DNA of 64,000 bases from Pelomyxa schiedti. Taxonomy: Eukaryota; Evosea; Pelobiontida; Pelomyxidae. The translations under genes and the position numbers were made by a program. The stretch spans positions 108,811 to 172,810 of the forward strand of contig JAHLWZ010000016.1 of the NCBI GenBank assembly GCA_020536535.1. Reading direction: 5' to 3'. The notes below the pieces were generated by a model, which searched no databases, had not been told where the DNA came from, and saw nothing but the letters and a program-made list of their open reading frames with translations. How positions within the stretch are numbered: position 1 is the stretch's first letter; every line of letters begins with the position of its first letter. This document shows positions 10,716-23,673 of the stretch, one piece after another.

Positions 10716-12262
10716 ATGCAATGTGTGGCCGGCATGGTGGTGCCGGCGTTTGGTGGTCATGGTGGTAGATCTCGATCTGTCGTATTGTATGTCGCTGCTG
10801 TATTGCTACTCTCTGCGTGCCATTTTGTGCCAGTCAGATCTGCTATGCCAACCTCGTTGGGACTGAGGGATGCCGACTCGCTGCCGTCCTCGTCGTCAGC
10901 GTCTTTGTCGTCGTCATTCCCATCGTCGCCGTCTTCATCCTCCACGTCGTCTGGATCTTATTGTTGTAGCGTGGATTGGGACAATGTAGAAGTGGCAGCA
11001 ACAGGGGGCACGCTTTATGGTTTGATGCTAGTGGCTTGTGTGGTTTCATTTGTGATGCTGGCAGTAAGATATGGCCGAGTCTATTTTAACGCAGCTAATG
11101 GAATTCACCTTTTTATGGCATTGCATTGCATATGTACTCCCCGTTTTTCCCTTCCCCGGTTTTTAGATAGTTGGGTTGTGACCGTTCGTCTTAGTTAGAG
11201 TTGTATGGTTCACATTCCACGCACTACAGCCTGCTGAATCCAACTTCACCTATTTTCTTGATCGATTTGGATTCTCATTTTTCTTTACAACCTACACCCT
11301 CTTGATAATATTTTGGTTTTTACTGCCTTCATCATTATCCTTTTCCTTATACTTGTACTCGATGCAGGGCAGAAAACTATTACTTGATTTTCTTCGAATC
11401 CCCGAACTTCCTCTCATACCTAAGAATATTTATTTTGGCTCTCAATATTATTGGCTACGCTCTGAGTGTCTTGACAATTGTAATGAAGGTTACAGTTTTA
11501 GAAGATGAGGTAATTCTCCAATATATTTGTACAAGGTGCATAACAAACGTCCACCCACAGGGAAACTACTTTTCCGAATCTCCCCTGGCACAAGCAGCTT
11601 GTTTGTTTCTTTTCTCTAATTTGTTATAATGCTATGCAGTATCATTGGTTTCCATATTTGTTCTGTGCGTCGGGGTTAGACTCTATCTCCGACAAAAAAA
11701 AAGTGTGTGGTACGAACCTGCAAGAGCATTAGAAATAAGAAAAGTACCTTCCTTGTTACATCCACTTCTAAGCATTACAAGGTTGTTGTGGCTACAGCCA
11801 TATTTACCGTGTGCTTTGCTGTAAGAGTTCTTGTACTGCTCACTACCTTCACCAAATTGATTTGGTTACCTTCAATGGCATACTACTTAACAGACTACTG
11901 GATACCGGAACTCATTCCATCTGGAACCCAAAGTTCGCTTCACTCACCAATTACCTGCATTTCTGATCTTCCCACCCCAAAAAGTATTCATCCTTCAGAG
12001 CAGTAGAAATCAGGAGGCTGCCGATGATGAGTTCGTAGCCCGGCTTTGGGGAGCCAAGTCCTTTTTCTACGACAATCCATCAACAAACACACACGGAAAC
12101 CGGGGCGCACACCGCCTGTTGTATTCATCCGTCCCATCCAAAAGTGCAAGTATCACTGACACCACAAGCAGCTCAGGGAGTCTCAGTGAAGAAACCGGCA
12201 GTGGATTTTGGACCAGTGGTGGCTCTAAAAAGGCCAAAACCGCTTCCAACAGCCTTTTGTAA
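10716..12262 (+). CDS. THH1/TOM1/TOM3-family multi-pass membrane protein
   Basis: The first exon from ATG 10716 carries a signal-like segment (VVLYVAAVLLLSACHFVPV), a Ser-rich luminal linker, and a transmembrane helix GLMLVACVVSFVMLAV. Later exons give WFTFHALQP, FFFTTYTLLIIFWAENYY (the family hallmark, STYTLLVLFWAEIYYQ in plants), FLSYLRIFILALNIIGYALSV, further hydrophobic helices at 11640-11900, MAYYLTDYWIPEL, and a Ser/Thr-rich cytosolic tail ending SNSLL at TAA 12260-12262. The family (DUF1084) is known from plants, where TOM1 and TOM3 are tonoplast proteins needed for tobamovirus replication; its normal cell function is unclear. About seven helices are expected. Exon edges between 11100 and 11950 are approximate. 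Confidence 0.75.
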
Positions 12263-12352
12263 AAACATAGAACAAAAATAACCCAAAAAGCAACCAGCAA
12301 AAAACAAACCCTTGTAATTAAGAAAAAGAGGGTTGTTATTGCTTTACTTTCT

Positions 12353-15300
12353 TCACATGCTGTTCTCCAGGATTTTTTTCACGCTGGGAAGCTGAGGAGG
12401 GGGAGGCTGAGGTTGAGGTTGAGGGGTGGTCTTGGCTCTGATGGGCATTGGCACATGGATTGGGTTTTGAGGCAACTGCTGAAAAGACTGCTCGTCATCG
12501 AATTGCTGGTCACCTTGTTGGAACTGATCATCATCAGAGTCCTCAGAGTCCTGGTCACTCTCGTCGCCACCGTCGTAGTTATCACCAGCAGAAGCATAGT
12601 CCCCAGGGTATTGTTGCTGTTGCTGCTGTTGTATCATATGCGTTTGTGGCTGTTGTGTGTGCATTTGTGTGTGTTGGCTGTGGGTACGCTGGTGTGGGTG
12701 TGTGTACTGCTGATACTGTTGTTGTTGCTGATCCAGTGTGGGTGGGTGGAAAGTCCGCTGCTGTTGCTGTTGTTGTACATCTTCTGATTGCCTGAGAGGC
12801 ATTCTGGGGTGCAGAACCCGTACTTGCTGTATTTGCTGCTGCGGCAGCGGTTGTGGTGGTGTGGGGATGTACATCTGTGGTTGAGCAAGTATTTGTTGTT
12901 GATGCAGCATTTGAGGAGGTAGGAGGGATTGTGGTTGGTATTGGGGCCAGTATTGCTGCTCGGGGTTGATTGCTGCACTGTGTGAGGAGGGTGATTGTAT
13001 CTGTTGTGCTTGGTGGACAGGGGAAGGGTGATGAAGAATACTGTTGGGCATAGGTTGTTCATGTGACTGTGGGGTGTGTTCCCTTTTGTGTGGTTGAGAG
13101 CGCTCCCTTCGTTGCGGTGGCTCCATTTGTTGAGGTTGTTCCCTTTTACCTGATTCTTGTGGATGAGGTTGAACTGAAGTGGAAACTCTTGGAGGCGTTG
13201 GAGTGGGTGCTGTGAACTCTGAAAAAATAGTGTCTATGGCGGACTTGACGTGGCTATAAATATGGTCATCCTATCACATGGATTAAAGAAAAACATGGGG
13301 AAGTTGATGTGAGTACTTGATGTGACCACTTAATTTCAAGTATTCTTGAGGGAGCATTTAGTACAAGAGTAAGTGACTTGAGTTCTATTAAATTCCCCTT
13401 GGCTACAGTTGTTGGATAAATCCTTATGGGAATCACTAATTAAACCACGAACAATGTGGTGAACCTTTGGAGTTGTTGTAGTATCTGTTGATTCAAGGCG
13501 TTGATGTCAGCATAAGAAGGTATTTTTCTTTTCATTGTATAGTGAAGATGGTGTCGAGGAAGATGAAGCTCATTAGAGGCTTCCTTTGGTGTGAGAAATT
13601 GAACAACCTGAAGGAAATTAGCTTACTTCTGAAGTATTACCAACCAACCTGGTTCTTGCATACAACAACCCCGTGCAGTGGGGCTTTGTTTGGCAGCTTT
13701 CGAGGGCGTTTTGGAGGCCGTAGACTGGGTACGTCTTGAGGTAGTGTAAATAGACTGGAGTGGACTATCTTGGGGCCAGCATCTTTGAGAAGCGAAGATG
13801 ATAATGTTGCTGGTATCACATCTGCGGGATGAATGGTGACTTGGCCTTGATTTGGAGGAAAATGGCATGGTATCTTAAACTCTTTCTCAACTTTATGTTT
13901 CATATACTCCCTAAGCAGAGGTGAGTGTGATCAAGCCAAGGGAGTGAAAACATTTTTTCTGCTTCCCCATGTACAAGGAGAACATTGCGGGGTTGTGCCA
14001 TTTTAATAAGTTGGGCAATCCCTTTGGCATCTGCATGTGCACTGAAGGAAAGTGAAATCACCTTGCATTTGACATCAATAACTTTCCCGTCAACTTCAAC
14101 CTAATAAATCGTTTGGATTAAGATTCCAGTGTACAGTAAAAAATAAAAAAACTAAGTAGTGTAAAAAATACACACATGTTTGGCTCCAGAAGGATATATT
14201 TTATTTCCCACTGTTCCAGGACTACAGTAACCAGGAAGAATAACTAAGTTTTGCTCAAAGGGAGCCCATTTCTTAAAGACCTCAAGTGACATGCCTAGAA
14301 AATATGTTTACAATGGCTGGGAATTACCAATACCTCCGTGAAGCATTCCAGGGGAGGCCAAGAGAACCATGGGATGGGGTAGGTCTGCTACTTGGCGGTC
14401 GAAAGGTTCCACATGCCGAAAATCAAACAGATTCCTGGTATATTTTGTGGGCTGCAAGATGTGAATACACGGACCTTTTGTGGTATGTATCTTTTATTTT
14501 TTGGTTCGTCCAGTTGATAAAAAGAGTATAAACTTCATTGGCTCTTTGAACAAGACCTGATTCATGGGTGAGGTTAATTTCCTTGATAAACCAAGACAAC
14601 TAACCAGTTGTAAAATAAATTGGAACGCGTAGGTTCATTCTTTCCCAGTACATGTCCAACAAAATCAAAAGTTCTTGAGCACGTCCAAGTGCAAAAACTG
14701 GTATCAAAACCTATTTCAACTGGGGAGGTGTGGGCTTTTTTCTGGTTGGCAATTCCACACCTTCCCGCCGTTATCAATGCAATCGTGGACACGTTGTAAG
14801 AAATCGCATTCTCTTGCCCTTCGGGAGTCTCTTATCGTTGTACAGTATGTTGATTCAGTTATGAGCAAATCTGGTCTAACAGTGGAAACAAATGCAGCTC
14901 CAAGATGCCTGTCTGGAGTCATGTTATAATCTCCTGTGTATATAACACTTTCATTTCCCACCCGCACTTCCCACAGTGCTGCTCCTAGAACCTGTAATGG
15001 ATGTCATGGTTGTACTTTGATTGCTGTGAGGACTTACATGACCAGCATACCATGCACGAACTTGGATGCCATCTCCAACAGTAATTGATTCACGGACATT
15101 GATTGTTGTTACTATTTTTTTTTTTAACAAATGCCTCAGTGTTATGGATCCTTCTCAATGTCAAAGATACCCTTTCCCAGGCTGTCAGTAATGTTTTTGG
15201 GAGTGAAAAAGTTCTGTATTCCTCTCCGTTCAACAGACACTCTTCTATAATCCTCCAAAAGAAATGGGATGATTGCCCTTGTTGGATACTTGTAGTTGTT

Positions 15301-15762
15301 AGAAAAAGAAAATCCAAGGAGAAAAGATAGGAGGGATACAGTCATCAAAATTGGGCCTTTATATCTAAACCTGTTAAAAAAAAAAAAACCCAAAAAGAAG
15401 TGGGTGTACCCTTTTTGTTCTGTGAAATGTGGCAGAGCTCCACAGTGATCCAAATGGCTGCATAAACGTCAGCAAAGAAGTATTGCAAAGAAGGCTACAA
15501 ATGGGATATTATCAAGCACTGTACGTGGTCTGTGTAAGGCCCAGTAGGAGCAATGCTGGTAAAATTAGGAAACCTGAAAAACAACCATACCAAATAGTTT
15601 GTTAGAAATTTGAAAAAAAAAAAAAGTGGTTCACCTGCGCTCGTCGTCAAATCCCATGTGCATCCCACAATCAAAAAGTATATTACGTCCGCCTATTGTT
15701 ACCCACACACAACTACCCCCTACATCCTGTCCAGCACCCAGCGGCCGCACAACAATCGGCAT
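12353..15762 (-). CDS. INTS11: Integrator complex subunit 11 (IntS11), snRNA 3'-end endonuclease, with Gln/His-rich C-terminal extension
   Basis: This is the catalytic metallo-beta-lactamase/beta-CASP subunit of Integrator, cutting nascent snRNAs and other Pol II transcripts. The start at 15762 gives [18 protein letters not shown], then [17 protein letters not shown], the metal motif [14 protein letters not shown] split by an intron, [17 protein letters not shown] and [22 protein letters not shown] and TYxTTIRDS favour IntS11 over CPSF73. Exons at about 14480-13900 carry the beta-CASP half. The C-terminal domain includes [22 protein letters not shown] and [16 protein letters not shown], running without a stop into about 290 residues rich in Gln, His and Pro, then an acidic stretch and the stop at 12353. 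The tail is absent from animal IntS11. Confidence 0.88.
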
Positions 15763-16866
15763 TTTGATGACGATAAAACACCTCTTGTAGATTTCAAATC
15801 TGGCGTGGCTACGCGGTTATGGGAGTAAGAGCAGCACGAAGTTTTGCTTCGGCGGTTGTGGATGTTGACAACTACGAGCCATTGTTGCTGTAAATTGGGG
15901 GACACGAGGTTGGAAATGTGAATGTTGGAAATAGCTGTTGGTGGATTCGTTTTGTTTTGTTACTACTGTTGCAGTAGAATGATTACATATGTGGAATAAA
16001 CTGCCCCTTTGACTCATTTCCACCATCCTTGGAGTGGCTCCGGAATGAATGCAGCTATAATTCCTTACTGTGGGAGAGGTGGCCACACCTTTACCATGCA
16101 CATAGATACCATACCACATAGATATAGTACCTGTGTTTCTCGCAATAATTTGGGCTCAGACACACCCAACACCTAGTTGCTGATTATTTGTGGCCTGACA
16201 AAATGTTCAAGGCCACATTTCATTGGCAGCTTGGTATTTTCCAGTTTGAACTTATGCACTTCTTGCTTGCATAGTTTGTCAACAACAAACTAACAAACAA
16301 AAATTCCCAGGTTTCTTCTTCTCTGACTGAGAATATCATCAAGCAACTACCACAACTACTACAAGAGAGTGCTGGGCTGGGGTTTGTGATTTATCTAACG
16401 ACAAGAAGTTTCAGAACCACATAACCGTAACCAAGCACACACCTGTTCATACCAATAACGCTCTGAGTCTGGCATTGTGAAATTATGCTTCCTCAGGTTC
16501 TTTCTGTGCTTCACAAACATGGGTTAGGGTTAGGGAGAACCCTCACGAAAACACCAAGAACAGACAGTCCTCATTTCATATTTCTGAAGAAAAGAGAAAA
16601 ACAAGGCTAAACAAAAGAATTTTTATTTGTTTTCTGTTTGTCCTGTAGTGAGAAGCATCAGAAAAGAAGCTGAATATTGGGAAGAGTGAAGAGTCCCAGG
16701 AAAGCCCAATAGAAAGATCTTTGCTGTAGCTGAGAACTCCGTGTGAGAAGAAGAGAACACACAAGCCATCTCCAGACAATTCAACCGAATTCCTCCAGTG
16801 TGTGATCAGATCTACCGAGAACCTGGCCGAAAGGAAAAAGAAGGACAACAACGTGTGGGTGCAGAG
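15763..16866. other. 1.1-kb intergenic region upstream of IntS11 and VPS16
   Basis: The two genes diverge from this stretch. A minus-strand open frame at 15817-16119 has no recognisable domain, and compositional bias makes it doubtful. At 16521-16535 there is GGGTTAGGGTTAGGG, two and a half TTAGGG units. I see no other structure. Confidence 0.5.
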
Positions 16867-19800
16867 ATGGACTTGGAGTCGCAGACACCGGCGGGAACAT
16901 GGCAGCGTATGTCCGACAAGTACTACAGGTAAACTCAAAAAGAAAAAAAAAAACACGTTATAGTTGGGGGGTCTATGAAGATCTCCAGCGTTTGGTGGCT
17001 TGGTGTTGGTAACACTTAGATTTACGGTAGACGCCATCGTGTGTATGAAATGATGTGGAAAAATGTTGACTTGGAGAAGTATGTCTTGGCTGCATCACCT
17101 TACGGTGGCCCCATTGGTATGTGGCCACTTTCTTTTTTGTATGATACGGCACTTGGCCAATTTTGGGGGGGTTTTTTTCTTATTTGTTTTTTAAATCCAA
17201 AAACACGAAACACACAACCCTGACACACTCTATGTAGCTTTGACAAGAGATCCCAAAAAAATTGTCAAAGGCGTGGAGGACAACGTGAGCATTTACACAT
17301 CGGCTGGTGCGCTAATGCACAGATTTTTTGTTTGTACCTTGTTTGTCTTTTTTCTTTTTCCCTGATCGTCTCTGTAGCACGGCACGGGAAAAATTGCTGG
17401 TCTGGGGTGGACATCAAAAACCCACCTAGTCATAATTTTGGAGTATGTTCACACTGTTAGACCCCTTTTTTTTTTTTTTTTTTTTGCTTTCATTCAATAA
17501 CTATCTTTTTTGTTTTAGGGATGGAAATGTATTATTGTATACTGTATATGGTAGCAAAGTGGGATCATTCCACCTTGGAGAGGATCTAAGGGCTGACCAC
17601 CTCGTGGAGGTGCAAATGTGGGGAGACGGTTTTGTAGCTCTTACAGCAAATGTTCAATTTGTGGGAGTATTTGATGTATGCATGCACGCTCCTTCCAATA
17701 TAAATGATTACAGTTTTATTCTCAGCAAATTTAGTAACATTATACTATACTTTTACAGGTGGAGAGTTCAGAACCAAGAATTTTTACTCTTGCCAATCCC
17801 AGTGAACCATTACCCCCGACAAGCTGGACTGTGTTCCCCCCTAACACTGCTGATCCCGAACAACCCCCTGTGGTATTACTTGCAAATGAAAAAGGCACGA
17901 TAAAGGAAATCACTTTGACAGTATGCTGCTGCACTCTATTGCTCTGTTGGGGAAAAATGTCTCACTTTTCATCTCTCTGTAGAATGTTACTGATCAACTG
18001 CTGAACAACGGTCCGTTTAGCAGAATGTGCATCTCACCTTCTGGAAAGCTTCTTGCTTGCTTCACTACCAGTGGGAATCTCTGGGTTGTTTTGGCAAATT
18101 TCTCCAAACAACTTACCGAGTTCAACACTGGAAACCGGGAATCTCCTCACCAACTTGCCTGGTACTCTTCTATCCCCAACTTCTGCACGGTTTTTCTCCA
18201 AGTAAATTTTTTTTCACGAGGTGCGGAAACGACTCTGTTTTATTATACTGGGACCAACTCTTGATGATGGTTGGTCCTGTTGGAGACCAAATCAAGTAAG
18301 TTATTGTAGACATATTTCATTGAATAGCATAGCCAGACTTAACTTGAAACTGCTGCCAGGTGGTCCTACGACCAGCCGCTCATTCTTGTTCCAGAATCAG
18401 ATGGCGTCAGAGTGTTCAGCAACGAGACATGCGAGTTTGTTCATAAAGTTCCTGATGTTTCAGTTCAAATATTTCAAATTGGCTCCACCGCACCAGCAGC
18501 CATGCTTTATGATGCCTTGGAGCATTACTTGGTGTGTAGTGCAGTATTATTCCTGAGATGCCATTTGTAAATTTCCTTTTTTTTTTTTTTGAATTAGAAA
18601 AATAGCCCAAAGGCAGACGAGAATATTCGCAGCATCAAAGCTGACCTGGCTTCTGCTGTTGATACCTGCATTGAAGCTGCTGGGCATGAATTTTCACTGA
18701 AAACGCAAAGGACACTACTTAAAGTCAGTAACAACTCACTTTGCCACTGCTGCCCCCCCACACCCCGCCATTGATTACATCACTCAAACAACCCATTCGA
18801 TTCCCCCAATCTCATTCTCTCTCAGGCTGCTGCTTTTGGAAAAGCTTTCTTGGATTTTTACAGACCAGAAAAATTTGTCAATATGTGCAAAACTTTGCGT
18901 GTTTTAAATGCCATTCGATTTTATCAAGTTACCTATACAAATATGATGAAGTTTCGTCACTAGGGCTAACTGTTCATCCCAATACAATAGATTGGCATCC
19001 CTCTCACTTATGCACAATATCAGAAGTTGACCCCTGAAGGACTGGTAACGCGGCTTATGAGTCTTCACAAGCATCTTCTTGCATACCACATAAGGTTTGT
19101 CCTCTAGAATGTTGTCACTTTATGAAAATGGCCCTCTGTGCTCCAAAACAGCAAACACCTTGGACTCCCAGTGCAACGTGTATTACTTGGTTGGGCCTGT
19201 GAGAAAGTTCAAGCCTCCACCACGGACTCTCCAGAACTCAGTCGAGATATCTATGACCGATTGAAGGAATACCCGGGAATTTCTTATGCCAGGATAGCCT
19301 CTGTTGCGTACCAGTCTTCCAAGAGAACTTTGGCCACGAAGGTTGTGTTCATTCATCCCCAGAAATGATTGGTTTGGTTGCTCATCATCGATATTTTTGC
19401 AACAAAGTTGCTTGATTACGAACCTCGTGCAGCTGAACAAGTACCTCTGCTACTGCGAATGGGCCAAGAGGAAGTGGCTCTGTCAAAAGCTGTCGAAAGT
19501 GGAGACACAGATTTGGGTAGGTCCCTTGCTCTAAGCCCTCCCGTATAGTGATTTAAAAACCGCACAGTATTTTTGGTTCTGCTTCATATGATTCGCACCA
19601 AGCAACCCAGAGACTTCTTGGATATCGTGAGATTGCGACCAGCGGCTCTGGAGCTGTTGCTTTCTTATTGTAAACAAGAAAACTATGACTTGCTGAAAAA
19701 GATATACAACCACATGGATCAAGTCCACCTCAAAGCTTCCGTTCTCGTCAGAGATGCTCACAGAGATGAAGTGTGTGACCAAGTTTTTCTTTTTGCGGAA

Positions 19801-20637
19801 TTATATTGACAATTGTGACTAATTTGTACCAGAATTTTGACACCGTTCTAGCTCTTATGCAAAATGCTCTTTCCCTTTACCAAACATCCAAGGAGCATGC
19901 ATTCCACGCTAAGGTCGGGGTATTTGCTACCTCAATCCTTAAATGAGCAATCGTACAGGCTACAGAAGAGCAAACACGACTTTTTCTCACTCAAAGAGAT
20001 CTAGAGTTTGCTATTCCCAAACAGTCCTTCTTTGGATTATCTGTTAGCGAGACGATTCTTAAACTTCTGAGTTTAAATGAGCACAACAGAGTAAAGAAAA
20101 TAGTGAAGGATTTCAAAGTTCCGGAAAAAAGGTAAGAGTAAAGCTAAACTATTTGCAGAGCCTGACTTTCAAATAAATGAAAGACTGTGGTGGTTGAGAC
20201 TCAAGGCAATATCACAAATTGAAAATTTGGAGGACAGGTTCACGCAACTTTGGGCCTTGTCCCAAGAGAAAAAGTCCCCGGTCGGCTATGAAGTACGTAG
20301 CATATTCTAATCGCTTTGTACTCAAAATCTTCAGCCGTTTGCGGACGTTGCAATTGCAAGTTGTCTTCCGCCAAGCTTCGATCCAGTATTGCGTTATATA
20401 CAGAAAATAACCGATCCCACGACCCGTGCTGAATACTACGTTCGGATAGGGTTTGTTTCTCACACCTTTCTGTTAACTCACACTCAACAAAGAGAGTGGC
20501 GTGTTGCTGGAGATACATGCTTCAGGGCAAAGAATTTGGAACAGCTTCAGCAAATAGCTTCCAAGTCCTGCTCCTCTCCCCTAGTCTTTTTCTGTAACGC
20601 CTCCTCAGATGTAACACTCCAGATAGAGGCTATCTAG
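16867..20637 (+). CDS. VPS16: VPS16, core subunit of the HOPS/CORVET endosomal tethering complexes
   Basis: VPS16 binds VPS33 and forms part of the backbone of the complexes that tether endosomes and lysosomes. The start gives [21 protein letters not shown], then [24 protein letters not shown] across an intron (the N-terminal Vps16 signature), followed by the beta-propeller: [55 protein letters not shown]. The C-terminal alpha-solenoid includes [96 protein letters not shown] and a tail near [20 protein letters not shown]. At least fifteen short introns interrupt the gene. Whether the last intron near 20580 is removed changes only the final dozen residues. Confidence 0.92.
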
Positions 20638-20807
20638 ACTCATTAATACAAAAGCTACAGGAGTAACAACACCACTAGACACCCCAACACCTCACGAAAT
20701 TTCGAAATTGCTGGGAATCAAAATAAAAAAAAAAACAAAATTCCATAAAACGATGGGGTCATTGCGGTTTTTTTTAAGAGCGCGTGGCAGCTGCACCAGA
20801 GACAACA

Positions 20808-22441
20808 ATGATGGGTGGACGTGATGCCTTTTTTGATCTGCGTGTTGGAGAGTGTCGATTCACGTTTGGCAGGAGGTACGCGATGCCAATTATGTGGCAA
20901 ACTAAATTTTTCCCTTTCTAAATTGCAGGTGGTTGGCGATTGTGGGACTGCTGCTTTCTAACTTCTCATTTGGGATCAATTTGTGCTGGGGGCTTGTGGC
21001 TCTATATTTGGACCCTAGCAGTTTGTCTCTGGGTGGAATCATGTGGCTTGTGGCTGCATCAATTTCAGCCTCTGTTGTTCTGAGTGCTGCACTGCAGGAA
21101 TTCACTTTCTTGTATAAGAACTCCTTTGTACCTTGCTTGTGCTCTTTGGCATGTGCATTGGTGGCTGGGGGTTGTGCTATTGGGAGCGGCTGGGTCAGGT
21201 GCTATGGACTGTATTTGCTTCTCTATGGAATATCGTGCTGCGGTGGCACTGGGCCGATTCTAACTCTGTCTGTCAATTGCGTGAGGAAGTGGTACCCAGT
21301 GAAGAAGGAAAGTCCAGTGTGCTCTAATCCTGCACTTTTTGCCGTGCCGGTCTGTGGGCTAGCCTGTGGTGGAGTGGCCTTTTCTCTGCTCATTTCGTTC
21401 TTGTTTGATCCACATCAGAGTCGCGCTTCAATGTCACCATGGTATGTCTGGGACATTAATCGAAGCAGACTTGCCATGGGAATTACAGGAGCTGTGCTTC
21501 TAGTTTCATCTATAGCAGCAGCTGTGTTAACACAAAACCCGCCACAAGTACCTCCAGAATTGCCCGACAAGTCACAGATACAAGGAGACAGAGGACCAAA
21601 TACCCGGGATTTACAGAATCCGCATGTCTGCCCAAGAACACCCAAGATTCGGTCTATTGCTCTTTGGTTTTCCCAACTTTCACCAGCACTCGCATCAATT
21701 GCTCCTCTGTGTTCATTCTCACACTTCATGATCCAACGGAATGTCCGCGGAGTGAGTGCTCTCGTAGTATCTGCCGTGTCCCTGCTCATATATTCCCTGG
21801 GCACTGCTGTCTGGCATATTCCTTGCTCTGTTCCGGATTCCCGCGCGCACCATGCACTTCGCTTGGTCGTGTGTCTCCTAGCCGGCGTTTTTGCTCTTAT
21901 CTACCCTCTGACAACTTCCTCGGCCGCCTTCTTCACGTGCATCACTGCCGCCCACGCGTTTTGCATATCCTCAGCAGGGATTCTCTCTCAAGCGGCCTGC
22001 CACGACCTTGTTTACTCCGACGATTACGATGAAGATCCTGACTTTGACTTTGACAAAAGTACCTCCGCAACCCCCGCAAGGAGTTCCATCCCACCCACAC
22101 CTGTACAACCACAAACAATCACAAGCTCAACGACATCAACAATAATCAGCAGTAGTGAGTTGTGTGAGGAATGTCAGAGGCGGCAGCGGTGGCTCTCAGG
22201 CCTTGGTTCCACAGCAGTGGCCACTGCCGCTGTGATATCAGCATGCTTGGTGAGTAGCACTTTGGAGTTGCGGCATGTGTTCATGATAGTTGGTGGTGTT
22301 GCAATCATTGTTGGTGTTCCTGCTTCCCTGGTTCTGGCTCATTGCAATCCAGTCTCCTTTTGTCATTTGAAAAGGTACTCCACTCAGCAGGCTCAAACAG
22401 TGCCCCCACCATCTGAGTTTGTAGAAATCGACCTCAAGTGA
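20808..22441 (+). CDS. Major facilitator superfamily transporter, about 12 transmembrane helices
   Basis: Two exons (20808-20875 and 20929-22441) are joined by a 53-nt intron; the ATG at 20808 gives MMGGRDAFFDLRVGECRF and then RRWLAIVGLLLSNFSFGIN. This start resembles the first helix of monocarboxylate and oxalate/formate antiporter-type MFS proteins. A GGTGPILTLSVNCVRKWYP motif in helix 4/5 supports that branch (compare the RKWFP motif there). A hydrophilic loop of about 60 residues (PQVPPELPDKSQI to TPKIRS) separates two bundles of six helices, as expected for MFS. A second acidic loop (YSDDYDEDPDFDFDKS) precedes the last helices. The end is TGA 22439-22441. The substrate cannot be told; a small carboxylate is a guess. 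Confidence 0.8.
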
Positions 22442-22567
22442 TAGGACTCCACCCTGCACCGAAAATGTTTTAAAAAAATCAAAACTCGCAATTGCGGAAT
22501 CAAAAACCAACTTTCCTTGTCCCAGTAAGAATAATAATAAAAAAAACAAAAAAAAATCATCGGTGGT

Positions 22568-23519
22568 ATGGCGTTGTTTGTAGGCCGGCTGTCGTACGAG
22601 ACGACATCGCGAGATCTCGAGGAGCACTTCAGGAAGTTTGGGACTCTTGAAAAGTGTGAAGTGAAGAGAGGAAGAGGTAACACCGCCGTCGATTTTTTTT
22701 TTTTCATACACATTACTGTGTTGTTTTGTTTGCGTTACTTTTTCTCGGTTTTTTGGGTTTTTTTTTGTGGCAGTTGACGTTGTACAGTATTTTAACCAAA
22801 CAATAAGTGAGATGAAGAATCCACTTAACTCGTCACGCACGCTTGCTTTGCACTTCTTCACCCACACTCGCACGCACGCCATGCTGGGGCACATTGCTTT
22901 CAGGGAGCAAACACAGTCAATGCTCATTGCTCACAGGTTACGGCTTCGTTGCTTACCGAGATAAGCGTGATGCTGAAGATGCTTTACATGATTTGAATGG
23001 TGTTGTCCTGGGTCTGAATTTATCAGGCGTGTTTAACTTTTCATAGGTTCCCAGTTGATGGGTTGCAGGATTACTGTAGAGTGGGCTAAAAGCACTGGCT
23101 ACGGCGGACCAAGTACTTATGACAAGTCCATTCTTTTAATAACTTGCACCAGATAACGATAGGTGCTTCCTTTGTGGAAGGGAAGGTCATTGGGCAAGAG
23201 ATTGCCCCGACAAACGGTAGTGTCACTAACCATTTCCTGCCACCTGTTAACACACCCGTTTCTTTCCTACAGACGTTCTTCCTCTTCCTCCCATCACCGC
23301 AGCACAAGGTCCCGCTCTCGTTCGCGCTCACGGTCACGCTCCCGCTCCAGGTCACCCCAACAACGAAGACACAACAGGTCTCGCTCCAGGACCCACTCTC
23401 GCTCAAGGTCACCCCCCCACAAGAAGCACTCCCACTCTGCCTCCCGGTCACCCCATGGACCCCGCCATGACGAAGCACCCCCTGCCGAGAAGCCCGCTGT
23501 TGAAGAAAACCACTCCTAA
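22568..23519 (+). CDS. SR splicing factor with one RRM, a CCHC zinc knuckle and an RS tail (RSZ/SRSF7 type)
   Basis: This is a nuclear pre-mRNA splicing factor. Exon 1 (22568-22676) gives MALFVGRLSYETTSRDLEE (RNP2). After a 260-nt intron comes GYGFVAYRDKRDAEDALHDL (RNP1), then NGSQLMGCRITVEWAK across a short intron. The next exon encodes the zinc knuckle DRCFLCGREGHWARDCP (C-x2-C-x4-H-x4-C). The last exon encodes a tail of alternating Arg-Ser followed by SRSPPHKKHSHSASRSP and an acidic end. The order RRM, single knuckle, RS is that of plant RSZ proteins and SRSF7. The first intron is about five times the local norm. Five exons in all. Confidence 0.9.
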
Positions 23520-23673
23520 GCAATCCTACAAAAAATATCCTCCCACCACCTGCTACACTAACACTCACACAACCAAGGGTTATTCAACTCCTTTCCCTTT
23601 GACCCTTTTCCTTCCTTTCTTTCGGTTTTATTAAGCAATTTACCTAGAAAATTGAGCAAACACCCACACCAAC

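Noticed and set aside
12413-12795. Plus-strand Leu/Val-rich frames opposite the IntS11 tail
   Set aside because: They are the complement of CAG/CAA-rich coding sequence, which always yields Leu/Val-rich antisense frames.
16521-16535. True telomere or chromosome end
   Set aside because: Only two and a half units are present and genes continue on both sides.
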